A DNA stretch of 64,000 nt from Emticicia aquatilis (GTDB taxonomy: Bacteria; Bacteroidota; Bacteroidia; Cytophagales; Spirosomataceae), in assembly GCF_014644295.1 (NCBI RefSeq), contig NZ_BMKK01000001.1, positions 372,001-436,000 on the forward strand, written 5' to 3'. Every line of letters begins with the position of its first letter. Position 1 is the first letter of the stretch. Both the position numbers and the translations under genes were made by a program. Of this stretch, positions 35,887-43,741 are shown piece after piece. The notes under the pieces are model-generated. The model worked only from the letters and a program-made list of their open reading frames with translations, ran no database searches and had not been told where the DNA came from.

Positions 35887-36630
35887 ATGAAACTCTCTTT
35901 GACTTTTATGCTCTTATTTTTATTTTCCAGCCAAGTTTTTGGACAAATAACCAATAATAAATATGATTATTTTTTGAGAAAGATGCAAATTGCGGGAAGT
36001 AGCGATAGTAAAATAGTTGTAAATAAAAAAAACGGGGATACGACCTTTCAGGCGTATTACAATTCGAGAGATGTGGTAAATAATACGCATCAGGAATTTA
36101 CAAAAACTTACAAAGGAACACCATTTTTCAAAAACGGCTGGTACAAAGGAAAAATAAGCACTGAAAGTGGAAAAGATATGGAGTTTTTGATGGCTTTCAA
36201 TGTACAGAAAAACGAACTTTATATTGTAGAAGACATCAACAAAGATGCCATTGCTATCAAACCCGAAGCATTTACAATAATGGGACATCATTTCAGTAAG
36301 TTTGAAAATGCTTATTATGAGGTTATTCATATCAGTAAAAATACACTTCTGAAAGAGCATTCGTGTATTCTGCACAGCAGTAGCACCGACAAAACTGGCT
36401 ATGAAGCATCTGGTGATTACGAAGGAGAATTCGTAAAGTCTTCCAAGTTTTTTATTCTAAAAGATGAGTCGGTGATTCAACTGCCGAGAAGCAAAAATTT
36501 TCTTAATCTTTTTGGAGACAAAAAGCCTTTAGTTGAGCAGTATGTAAAGGCAAACAATATTAATCTTAAAACAGAAAACGGACTCGTAAGTACTTTCAAA
36601 TACTACGATTCACTCGAAAATCCACAATGA
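35887..36630 (+). CDS. Secreted protein of unknown function, first gene of overlapping trio
   Basis: A 247-residue protein with a signal peptide (MKLSLTFMLLFLFSSQVFGQ). I do not recognise the mature part. It is rich in Lys, Asn and aromatic residues, with beta-like strands such as TFQAYYNSRDVV and ELYIVEDINK and one Cys pair-less body; no catalytic motif stands out. Its stop overlaps the start of the amidotransferase gene in ATGA, and the third gene (HopJ) overlaps that one in TAATG, so the three proteins should be made together. Confidence 0.6.
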   Translation: MKLSLTFMLLFLFSSQVFGQITNNKYDYFLRKMQIAGSSDSKIVVNKKNGDTTFQAYYNSRDVVNNTHQEFTKTYKGTPFFKNGWYKGKISTESGKDMEFLMAFNVQKNELYIVEDINKDAIAIKPEAFTIMGHHFSKFENAYYEVIHISKNTLLKEHSCILHSSSTDKTGYEASGDYEGEFVKSSKFFILKDESVIQLPRSKNFLNLFGDKKPLVEQYVKANNINLKTENGLVSTFKYYDSLENPQ

Positions 36631-37448
36631 AAATAGGTATTACAGATTGCGGAGAAAAACATCCAATCTATGAAAAATGGATTTTGTCGCAAAATGCTTT
36701 GGTCGGAAATTCGCACATCGAAGTAGTCAAACTTGGCTATAAACTCAACAATCTACACGAAATAGAGCAGTGTGATGGTATTATTTTGTCGGGAGGCGAA
36801 GATGTGCATCCAAGTTTATACAACCGTCCTGAGTTTTTGAGTTTATGCAATCCAAATTTCATGGACGAACGCCGTGATGAATTTGAATGGAAAGTATGCG
36901 AATATATTTTCAAAAATCACATCCCTGTTTTAGGAATTTGCCGAGGCTTACAATTTGTGAATGTATTTCTTGGTGGCACGCTAATTCCAGATTTACCGAC
37001 TGCTGGAAAAGAAAATCATTCAAAGTATTTTGAAGGAAAAGACCGTTATCATAATATAGAAATCATACACGATTCCGAACTTTCAAAAATTACCAATATT
37101 GTATTTGGAGATGTCAATTCGGCACATCACCAATCGGCTGATATTATTGCCAAACCGCTAAAAATCAATGCGTTATCTGATGATAGAGTTGTTGAAGGTT
37201 TAGAGTTCGACTTCGCTCACTCACCAAATTTCGACTTCGCCGATTCTGTTAGGTTCGGCTCCGCTCACCCAACAGAACCAGATTCGGTGGCTGAGCGAAG
37301 TCGAAGCCAGCGAATCTTAAGCCAACAAAATCACTATTTAATGCTCGTACAATGGCATCCCGAACGCATCATTAATGCCGAACAAAATAATTTTTCTTAT
37401 AAAATTCGACAAAATTTCGTCGAAAACATTCAATCAAAAATTCAATAA
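36627..37448 (+). CDS. Class I glutamine amidotransferase, gamma-glutamyl-GABA hydrolase-like, with in-frame insertion
   Basis: A 273-residue enzyme of the PuuD/peptidase C26 type. Visible are IILSGGEDVHPSLY (oxyanion region), the nucleophile in GICRGLQ (Cys105), AHHQSAD, and the late catalytic VQWHPER (His244 with Glu246). Between Glu193 and about Gln234 lies a foreign-looking stretch (DFAHSPNFDFADSVRFGSAH and on) coded by a palindromic DNA element; the normal family sequence resumes at NHYLMLVQWHPER. The frame is kept, so the enzyme may still fold with an extra surface loop. Hydrolysis of gamma-glutamyl amides is inferred from family. It overlaps both neighbours. Confidence 0.85.
   Translation: MKIGITDCGEKHPIYEKWILSQNALVGNSHIEVVKLGYKLNNLHEIEQCDGIILSGGEDVHPSLYNRPEFLSLCNPNFMDERRDEFEWKVCEYIFKNHIPVLGICRGLQFVNVFLGGTLIPDLPTAGKENHSKYFEGKDRYHNIEIIHDSELSKITNIVFGDVNSAHHQSADIIAKPLKINALSDDRVVEGLEFDFAHSPNFDFADSVRFGSAHPTEPDSVAERSRSQRILSQQNHYLMLVQWHPERIINAEQNNFSYKIRQNFVENIQSKIQ
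37206..37305. repeat. Palindromic element inserted in frame in a coding region
   Basis: Outer arms TTCGACTTCGCTCA (37206-37219) and TGAGCGAAGTCGAA (37292-37305) are exact complements. Inside are a second TTCGACTTCGCC copy, GGTTCGGCTCCGCTCACCC, and an inner CTGTTAGG/CCCAACAG pair. The left arm starts exactly at codon 194. The full insertion may reach about 37325. A related fragment is at 25222-25243. Confidence 0.8.
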
Positions 37449-37792
37449 TGACACTCGATTCTTTTCTAAAAAAACTCAACAAAACCCCTAAAGAAGTAGC
37501 ATTTACAGATACTATGGCCGTTGTGGAAGCACTCTATGATTTTACGCCAACGGCTTTCCAAAATGGAGATTTACACAACGAAGCTGGACAAAACTCTGGC
37601 TCATGCAAATTATTTTCATTCGCAAAACTTCAAAGTTTTTCGGTAGAACAAACCCTTGCTTGCTTTGGTGATTTTTACCGCAAAGATGTACTCGAAAACC
37701 CCGATGCAACGAACCATCAAAATATCAGAAACTTTATGAAAACTGGTTGGGAAGGAATTTCTTTTGAAGGAACAGCACTGACGGAGAAATAA
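37448..37792 (+). CDS. HopJ-family protein
   Basis: A 114-residue protein of the HopJ type III effector family. The diagnostic block is NEAGQNSGSCKLFSFAKLQS, followed by ACFGDFYRKDVLENPDA and NIRNFMKTGWEGISFEG. Although named for a Pseudomonas effector, the family is widespread in bacteria without type III secretion and its function is unknown. Here it begins within the stop of the amidotransferase gene (TAATG), which points to a shared task with that enzyme. Confidence 0.88.
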   Translation: MTLDSFLKKLNKTPKEVAFTDTMAVVEALYDFTPTAFQNGDLHNEAGQNSGSCKLFSFAKLQSFSVEQTLACFGDFYRKDVLENPDATNHQNIRNFMKTGWEGISFEGTALTEK

Positions 37793-37806
37793 ACATAAAA
37801 TCTACA

Positions 37807-37842
37807 ATGCGTGGCACATTTGAGTGTGCCACGCATATTTTT
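37807..37842. terminator. Bidirectional intrinsic terminator
   Basis: ATGCGTGGCAC (37807-37817) and GTGCCACGCAT (37826-37836), followed by ATTTTT. It separates the HopJ gene from the convergent MutS-like gene, whose stop it overlaps by a base or two. Confidence 0.85.
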
Positions 37843-39649
37843 AGAGTTTCTCGCCAATCGGCAAACCAATAGACTTCAATAAAAGCGAGGCATTAAAACT
37901 TTTACAAACGCCTTCTTTTATCAAATAATCGAATAATAATTCGCCATTTTCCGTGGCGTACTCGAAGTAATAATTTTTTACTACATCGGGATACTGCTCC
38001 GAAATTTCGGTCATACGCAAATCGTGAGTAGCCACCATTGCATAAGCATTTGAGTTGACAATTTTCTCTAACAAAGCCATCGAGCCCGCCAATTTATCTT
38101 CCGAATTTGTTCCTCTCAACATTTCGTCAATCAAAAATAAGGCATTTTCATTATTATTAATTGCCGCCAAAACGAGCTTAATTCGCTCAATTTCTGCCTT
38201 AAAAGTTGAAGCATTTTGCTGAATAGAATCTTTGATTCGCATATAACAAATCAGTTTTATACCATCACTTACACTCATTTTCTTGGCAAAAACTGGGCAG
38301 CCAGTATACGCCAAAATGATATTTAGCCCAACCGTACGCAAAAATGTACTTTTACCCGACATATTTGAGCCAGTAATGAGCGTCAGTCGATTTTTTTCGT
38401 CAAAATCAAAACTATTACAAACTACATTTTTGGTATTGATGAGTGGATGCCCCATTTCTACACCATTTAATTGAAATGTTTTACTATCATTTATTTCTGG
38501 AAAACACCAATCTGGCTTATTGAAATGTAGGTTTCCGATGCTGGCATAGAGCTCAAAAATACCAATTACGTCAAAAATTTTCTCAAAAAAATCAGGGTTT
38601 TCTTTCAGCCACGCCCTCAGTTTAATTAACTGAACTGGCTGAAAGGGAGTAGCCAAAGTCAAGAAAAGCGAAGCCAACATATTGCGTCGCATATCAAGTT
38701 TTTTAAGAATCACCACAAAATCATCAATCGGATTTTTAGTATTTAGTTTTGAAATCGGCAATCGTTTGTGAGCTGTTTTCAGAATTTCTGACTGCCAATT
38801 TTCTTGAGCGATAAGCCCAGTTGCAACACCAAATTTTTCCATCAAACGCCCCGCTCCTGCAACCGTTTCAAAATATTCTTCCGTGTGATTGCGGTTAATG
38901 CCAGTAAGTCTGAAATTTATCAAAGCCAAAGCTGCCACACCATAACCAGCAAAAGATGGCGACACAAAATAGGCAGAAGCAAAGACCGCTACCCACAAAA
39001 AAGGTAAGATTTTGGCATAAATCGCAATGAATTTCTCCAATTTCAACACTGGCGGATGCTCAATTTGGTTAAGCACTTTGCTCACGCCTCGCTCCTCGTT
39101 AGAAATCTTAAACATCGAAGCAAAAAAGCTCAAACGCCAGTCAGTTTTGGCCGCCATTTCTTTGGCAGCTTCTTGTTTTTGGCCAATTGAAAAAGTTTGA
39201 TTTTCACCCAAAAGCTGTTGAGCCAAGTAATCACTTCCCGACTTACTTTTTGTTCGGTTTATCAGATGAAAAAGCGTTCCTTCGCCGAAAACATCTAAAT
39301 CTTCACTAAAATTATGCGTTGGTCGGCTGTATTCTTGACCATTGTAATACATTCCCGAAATTCCCTCCAAACACGTCAATTCATTTTTAATCACGGCGAG
39401 CGTTGTTTCTTTTAAATCAACCTCGGCATCAATTTTTTCGTGATGTTTTACTAAATAATAGAAACCTAAAATGCCGCCAATAATTGATAGTCCTCCAAGT
39501 ATTTCATTGAGTTTAAAAAGCTGATATACCACAATTAATAATCCAATTATCAGCAATAATCGGTACATCGAAATCTGGTCGCTTTTCTTTTTTAAGGTGG
39601 CTATTTCGGTAAGTAATGTGGCTATTTTTTCTTGATAAGTCTTTTCCAT
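37841..39649 (-). CDS. Membrane-anchored MutS-like ATPase
   Basis: A 602-residue protein; start MEKTYQEKIA at 39649, supported by a -7 box 24 bases upstream. The C-terminal third is a MutS domain V: Walker A GSNMSGKST, the Q-loop-like region, Walker B FLIDEMLRGTNSEDK and VATHDLRM. The middle is a MutS core/lever region. Unlike MutS1, there is no mismatch-recognition domain, and two pairs of hydrophobic segments are present (about 45-80 and about 220-255). This marks the membrane-bound MutS homologues of Bacteroidota, which have no proven repair role. It is divergently arranged with the aldehyde dehydrogenase gene. Confidence 0.82.
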   Translation of the reverse strand: MEKTYQEKIATLLTEIATLKKKSDQISMYRLLLIIGLLIVVYQLFKLNEILGGLSIIGGILGFYYLVKHHEKIDAEVDLKETTLAVIKNELTCLEGISGMYYNGQEYSRPTHNFSEDLDVFGEGTLFHLINRTKSKSGSDYLAQQLLGENQTFSIGQKQEAAKEMAAKTDWRLSFFASMFKISNEERGVSKVLNQIEHPPVLKLEKFIAIYAKILPFLWVAVFASAYFVSPSFAGYGVAALALINFRLTGINRNHTEEYFETVAGAGRLMEKFGVATGLIAQENWQSEILKTAHKRLPISKLNTKNPIDDFVVILKKLDMRRNMLASLFLTLATPFQPVQLIKLRAWLKENPDFFEKIFDVIGIFELYASIGNLHFNKPDWCFPEINDSKTFQLNGVEMGHPLINTKNVVCNSFDFDEKNRLTLITGSNMSGKSTFLRTVGLNIILAYTGCPVFAKKMSVSDGIKLICYMRIKDSIQQNASTFKAEIERIKLVLAAINNNENALFLIDEMLRGTNSEDKLAGSMALLEKIVNSNAYAMVATHDLRMTEISEQYPDVVKNYYFEYATENGELLFDYLIKEGVCKSFNASLLLKSIGLPIGEKL

Positions 39650-39672
39650 GCAAGCAATTTTTGTATCTGTCG

Positions 39673-39680
39673 CAAAAATA
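39673..39680 (-). promoter_or_regulatory. Candidate -7 box for the MutS-like gene
   Basis: TATTTTTG on the minus strand matches TAnnTTTG, 23 bases before the ATG at 39649. It supports the shorter start over the Met 12 codons upstream. Confidence 0.4.
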
Positions 39681-39756
39681 GGCAACTATGTCGGAGTTTT
39701 AGATGAAATATAAAAGTTTATCCACCTGAATGCTTATTTTTGTGTGATAACCACAA

Positions 39757-39789
39757 AACGTCGGCAAGGCTTTGAGCCTTGCCGACGTT
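39757..39789. repeat. Inverted repeat in a divergent promoter region
   Basis: AACGTCGGCAAGGCT and AGCCTTGCCGACGTT can form a 15-base stem with a three-base loop. It lies between divergent genes (starts 39649 - and 39821 +), so it is not placed to terminate either; it could be a terminator relic, a protein-binding site or a 5' leader stem of the aldehyde dehydrogenase mRNA. Confidence 0.6.
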
Positions 39790-39820
39790 ATTCAGTCGAT
39801 ATTAAACGTAAAAAATTCAT

Positions 39821-41185
39821 ATGCAAATCATCAATCCAGCTACCGAAGAAATCATTGCTACTTTACAAGAAGATTCGGACGAAAGCCTTAAAAACAAACT
39901 AAAAACCTTACAAAAAGGGCAAAAATCTTGGGCAAAAGTGAATCTAAAAAAACGTATCGCTATCATCGCCAAATTCTCTGAATTATTGGCCGAAAATATA
40001 GAAGAATTGGCCGAAACGCTCACTTCTGAAATGGGGAAACCACTTCAACAAGCCCGTAATGAAGTAAACGGAGCAAGAGGAAGAATCAAGTTTTTTGTTG
40101 AAAACTCACAAAAATACTTGAAAGATGAAGTAATGACCAAGCAAGAAGGACTTACCGAACGTATTTCATATGAACCGCTGGGCGTAGTTTGTAATATCTC
40201 GGCATGGAATTATCCGTTTTTGGTGGGTGTAAATGTTTTTATCCCTGCTTTGATTGGTGGAAATGCCGTTTTCTACAAACCATCTGAGTTTTCGACTTTG
40301 ACTGGTTTAAAAATTGAAAAGTTTTTGAAAGCTGCGGGCGTTCCAGAAGATGTTTTTGCGGTGGCAGTTGGTGCAAAAGAAGTAGGTGAACAACTTTTGG
40401 CAATGCCACTCGATGGCTATTTCTTCACAGGTTCTTACCGAACTGGACTTTATATTTATGAAAAAGTAGCACCTAAAATGGTGCCTTGCCAACTCGAATT
40501 AGGCGGTAAAGACCCACTCTATGTGGCTGATGATGTAGCTGATATTCAGTCAGTTGCAGCAGGAACTGCCGATGGAGCTTTCTATAATAATGGGCAAAGT
40601 TGTTGTGCCGTTGAGCGTATTTATGTCCACGAAAAAGTATATGACCGCTACGTTGAGGAATTTGTGAAAGAGGTAAAAAGCTACAAAATTGGTCAGCCAA
40701 CCGAAGACGGTGTTTACATCGGTGCTTTGAGCCGAAAATCTCAGTTAGATTTTCTCGAAAAACAAGTAAATGATGCCGTAAAAAAAGGTGCAACGCTACT
40801 TACTGGTGGTAAAAGAATTGAAGGAAATGGATATTTCTTCGAGCCAACGGTTTTGACCAACGTCAACCACAAAATGGATGTTATGCAGGCGGAATCTTTC
40901 GGGCCAATTATTGGTATTATGAAAGTAAAAGATGACAAAGAAGCCACAAAATTGATGCAAGATACTGAATACGGCCTCACAGCGGCAGTTTATACGCCCG
41001 ATAAAAAGCGTGCCGAAAGAATATTGAAACAAGTAAATGCGGGAAGCGGTTATTGGAATTGTTGCGACCGTGTTTCGGCTCCACTTCCTTGGAGTGGACG
41101 CAAGCATTCTGGCTTTGGAGCCACGCTCTCGCATGCAGGTATTCGTGCATTCGTAAAGCCAAAGGCTTGGCATTTAAGAGGCTAA
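39821..41185 (+). CDS. NAD(P)-dependent aldehyde dehydrogenase
   Basis: A 454-residue aldehyde dehydrogenase. Catalytic Cys261 lies in FYNNGQSCCAVER and the general-base Glu226 in QLELGGKDP. The NAD-binding Asn is in NISAWNYPF, and the GSYRTG segment follows FFTG. The absence of a CoA-binding extension and the length match succinate-semialdehyde or similar medium-chain aldehyde dehydrogenases. The substrate is uncertain. A large repeat region follows the gene. Confidence 0.92.
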   Translation: MQIINPATEEIIATLQEDSDESLKNKLKTLQKGQKSWAKVNLKKRIAIIAKFSELLAENIEELAETLTSEMGKPLQQARNEVNGARGRIKFFVENSQKYLKDEVMTKQEGLTERISYEPLGVVCNISAWNYPFLVGVNVFIPALIGGNAVFYKPSEFSTLTGLKIEKFLKAAGVPEDVFAVAVGAKEVGEQLLAMPLDGYFFTGSYRTGLYIYEKVAPKMVPCQLELGGKDPLYVADDVADIQSVAAGTADGAFYNNGQSCCAVERIYVHEKVYDRYVEEFVKEVKSYKIGQPTEDGVYIGALSRKSQLDFLEKQVNDAVKKGATLLTGGKRIEGNGYFFEPTVLTNVNHKMDVMQAESFGPIIGIMKVKDDKEATKLMQDTEYGLTAAVYTPDKKRAERILKQVNAGSGYWNCCDRVSAPLPWSGRKHSGFGATLSHAGIRAFVKPKAWHLRG

Positions 41186-41211
41186 TTTTTAATTGACTAA
41201 TGAAGATTAAA

Positions 41212-41402
41212 AATCCTGAAAGGATTAAACACGAATAGCCGTAGGTAACGCCTACGGAAACAAGAAATGAAGGTAGCAAATAACCCTGAAGGGGTTAAAC
41301 AAAATACAATAATATGTTCAACTCCTTCAGAGTTGCATCATCACATTATAAATATTCCGTAGGCGTTGCCTACGGCTATTCAAGTTTAAGCCTTACAGGC
41401 TT
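41212..41402. repeat. Symmetric composite palindromic element
   Basis: Two 27-base arms (41233-41259 and 41355-41381) are inverted copies with one mismatch; each is itself a hairpin around CCGTAGG..CCTACGG. Four 15-base mini-hairpins sit around them: AATCCTGAAAGGATT (41212), AACCCTGAAGGGGTT (41282), AACTCCTTCAGAGTT (41320) and AAGCCTTACAGGCTT (41388). The first two are followed by AAAC. There is no open frame inside. It fills most of a 359-base gene-free gap. Confidence 0.85.
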
Positions 41403-41419
41403 TTTCTTAGACAAGAGAA

Positions 41420-41540
41420 TTTACAGATAACCAGTCCACCAATTTACCAGTAACCAATTTTCCAATAACCAATTCACAAGTTTACCAGTAACCAGTTTTC
41501 CAATAACTAATCAACCATTTCACCAATCAACAAATAACCA
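41420..41540. repeat. ACCAGTAACCAATTT stutter array, 38-base period
   Basis: Imperfect units built on TTTACCAGTAACCA at 41443 and 41481 (period 38), with TTTTCCAATAACC(A)ATT between, and decayed copies on both sides up to 41540. It lies directly before the S9 peptidase start at 41545. Confidence 0.75.
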
Positions 41541-41544
41541 AAGC

Positions 41545-43524
41545 ATGAAAAAAACAGTACTATTTGCAGTTTTAGCGATCAGTTTGGGTACTTTTGCACA
41601 AACAACTCCTGCCAAAAGACAACTCAAACCCTCTGATGTTTATCGTTTACAAAGCTTGAGCGACCCGCAAATTTCACCCGAAGGTAATTGGGTAGCCTAT
41701 TCGCTTTCAAGTGTTGATTCGGTAAAAAACAAGAGAAATTCTGATATTTGGATGCAATCATGGGATGGAAAAGAATCTATCCAACTTACCTTTTCGCCCG
41801 ATGGAGAATCAAAACCTCGTTGGAGTCCCGATGGGAAATATTTATCATTTACTTCTTCAAGAAATGGCCTAACGGGTAGCCAAATCTGGCTCATGGACCG
41901 CCGTGGCGGAGAAGCCAAGCAATTAACCGATATTAAAAAAGGTGATTTATCGGATTATGCGTGGTCGCCCGATGGTAAAAAAATTGCCTTAGTAATCACC
42001 AATGATGCCGATACCACAAAGTCGAAATCACCAAAACCGATTGTCATCGACCGTTTTCATTTCAAGCAAGATGTGGAAGGTTATTTAATGAAAAAAACTA
42101 CGCATTTATACCTTTATAACCTCGAAACCAAGAAAATTGACACACTTACGAAGGGGATTTATGATGAAACTTCACCAAAATGGTCGCCCGATGGAACGCA
42201 AATCGCTTTTATCAGCAATCGCACCGAAGACCCCGACCGCAATGAAAACACTGATATTTGGGTAATTGATGCGAAACCAAACGCAACAATGAAACAAATC
42301 ACGACTTTTACTGGTCAAGATTATGCCCACGAATGGAGTCCAGACGGCAAACAAATTGCTTATTTACGCACCACTTCGGCCGAAAGTTATATTATGTACG
42401 ACCAGTCGATTTTATGTACGGTATCGAAAGATGGTGGCGAACCAAAACTCTTGAGTAAATCTTTAGACCGCCCAGTTAATAGCCCAAGATGGAGCAAAGA
42501 CGGAACTTCGATATTCGCCATTGTTTCCGACGACCGTACGAGATACATTGCTAATTTTTCGGCGGTAGATGGCAAAATGACCAAGTTTGTAGGCGGAAAC
42601 AGAAGTTTTACGGGTATAGAAAGACATACTTCTGGAAACTTGCTTGCAAGCATGAGCGACCCACAAACACCGAACGAACTATATGCTATTGAAGCAGCAG
42701 TTGTCAGAAAACTCACCAAACACCAAGATGCGTTTTTGGCACCATTAGCATTGGCAACGGTTGAAGGTTTTACCTCAAAAAGTAAAGATGGAGCTTCGGT
42801 TTCAAACTTGCTTTATTTGCCTGCGATGGCTCAAAAAGGTCAGAAATTACCAACTTTGATGTTTATTCACGGAGGACCAGTGGCACAAGATGAATTTAGT
42901 TATGATATGTCTCGTCAAATGTTGGCGGCAGCGGGTTATGCCGTTGTTGCAGTTAATTACCGTGGTTCGAGTGGCCGAGGCTTAGATTTTTGTAAAATTA
43001 TTTCGGCCGATTGGGGTAATAAAGAAGTATTGGATATTTTGGGGGCAACCGATTATGTAGTTCAAAATGGTATTGCTGACCCCGAAAAACTGGGCATTGG
43101 TGGTTGGAGTTATGGTGGAATCTTGACAAACTACACGATTGCAACTGATACTCGTTTCAAAGCAGCTTCCAGCGGTGCGGGAGTGTCGTTGATTTCTTCA
43201 TTATATGGTGTTGACCAATATATTTTGCAATATGAGCATGAATTAGGCTCTCCGTGGAAGAATTTCGACAAATATATTGCCCTTTCATATCCATTCTTAA
43301 AAGCTGACCGTATCAAAACTCCTACTCAGTTTATGGTTGGACAAAGCGACTTTAATGTTCCTTCGGTGGGTAGCGAGCAAATGTATCAAGCATTCCGTTC
43401 ATTGGGGATTCCGACTGAATTGATTATTTATCCTGACCAATTTCATGGAATTACGAATCCAAGTTATCAAAAAGACCGTTTTGAGCGATACATCAATTGG
43501 TTTAATAAATATTTGAAGAAATAA
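41545..43524 (+). CDS. S9 family serine peptidase (prolyl oligopeptidase fold)
   Basis: A 659-residue exported peptidase with a signal peptide ending near FAQ. An N-terminal beta-propeller shows repeated W-S-P-D-G motifs (RWSPDGKYLSF, WSPDGKKIAL, WSPDGTQIAF, WSPDGKQIAY). The C-terminal alpha/beta hydrolase domain holds Ser522 (GGWSYGG), Asp602 (VGQSDFNVP) and His634 (QFHGI). It resembles acylaminoacyl- or dipeptidyl-peptidase types. It probably acts in the periplasm in peptide use. Upstream DNA is filled with repeats, and the promoter is not visible. Confidence 0.93.
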   Translation: MKKTVLFAVLAISLGTFAQTTPAKRQLKPSDVYRLQSLSDPQISPEGNWVAYSLSSVDSVKNKRNSDIWMQSWDGKESIQLTFSPDGESKPRWSPDGKYLSFTSSRNGLTGSQIWLMDRRGGEAKQLTDIKKGDLSDYAWSPDGKKIALVITNDADTTKSKSPKPIVIDRFHFKQDVEGYLMKKTTHLYLYNLETKKIDTLTKGIYDETSPKWSPDGTQIAFISNRTEDPDRNENTDIWVIDAKPNATMKQITTFTGQDYAHEWSPDGKQIAYLRTTSAESYIMYDQSILCTVSKDGGEPKLLSKSLDRPVNSPRWSKDGTSIFAIVSDDRTRYIANFSAVDGKMTKFVGGNRSFTGIERHTSGNLLASMSDPQTPNELYAIEAAVVRKLTKHQDAFLAPLALATVEGFTSKSKDGASVSNLLYLPAMAQKGQKLPTLMFIHGGPVAQDEFSYDMSRQMLAAAGYAVVAVNYRGSSGRGLDFCKIISADWGNKEVLDILGATDYVVQNGIADPEKLGIGGWSYGGILTNYTIATDTRFKAASSGAGVSLISSLYGVDQYILQYEHELGSPWKNFDKYIALSYPFLKADRIKTPTQFMVGQSDFNVPSVGSEQMYQAFRSLGIPTELIIYPDQFHGITNPSYQKDRFERYINWFNKYLKK

Positions 43525-43552
43525 AAACCATAATGTAATTTTCTCTACTCAG

Positions 43553-43582
43553 CGAAATGTGGTCTTAAAGGGCCACATTTCG
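43553..43582 (+). terminator. Hairpin after the S9 peptidase gene
   Basis: CGAAATGTGG (43553-43562) and CCACATTTCG (43573-43582) pair perfectly over a 10-base loop. The following TATTATC is a poor T-run. Confidence 0.6.
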
Positions 43583-43741
43583 TATTATCAATTCTACAAT
43601 ATATATTTGCTTAAAATTAAACCAAAAAAAACGTAACACTACTTAATTCAAATTAGGCAATAACATCTCAGCCATACCACGTTTTTTACTAATTAATCAT
43701 CACTAAACCTTAACTTAATATTAAGCTATATAACCGCATAA

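Noticed and set aside
37448-37792. Type III secreted effector
   Set aside because: The HopJ family name is historical; no secretion system genes are present and the family is widespread in non-pathogens.
41212-41540. CRISPR array or insertion sequence in the repeat-rich gap
   Set aside because: There are no regularly spaced identical repeats with unique spacers, no cas genes, no transposase frame and no target-site duplication that I can see.
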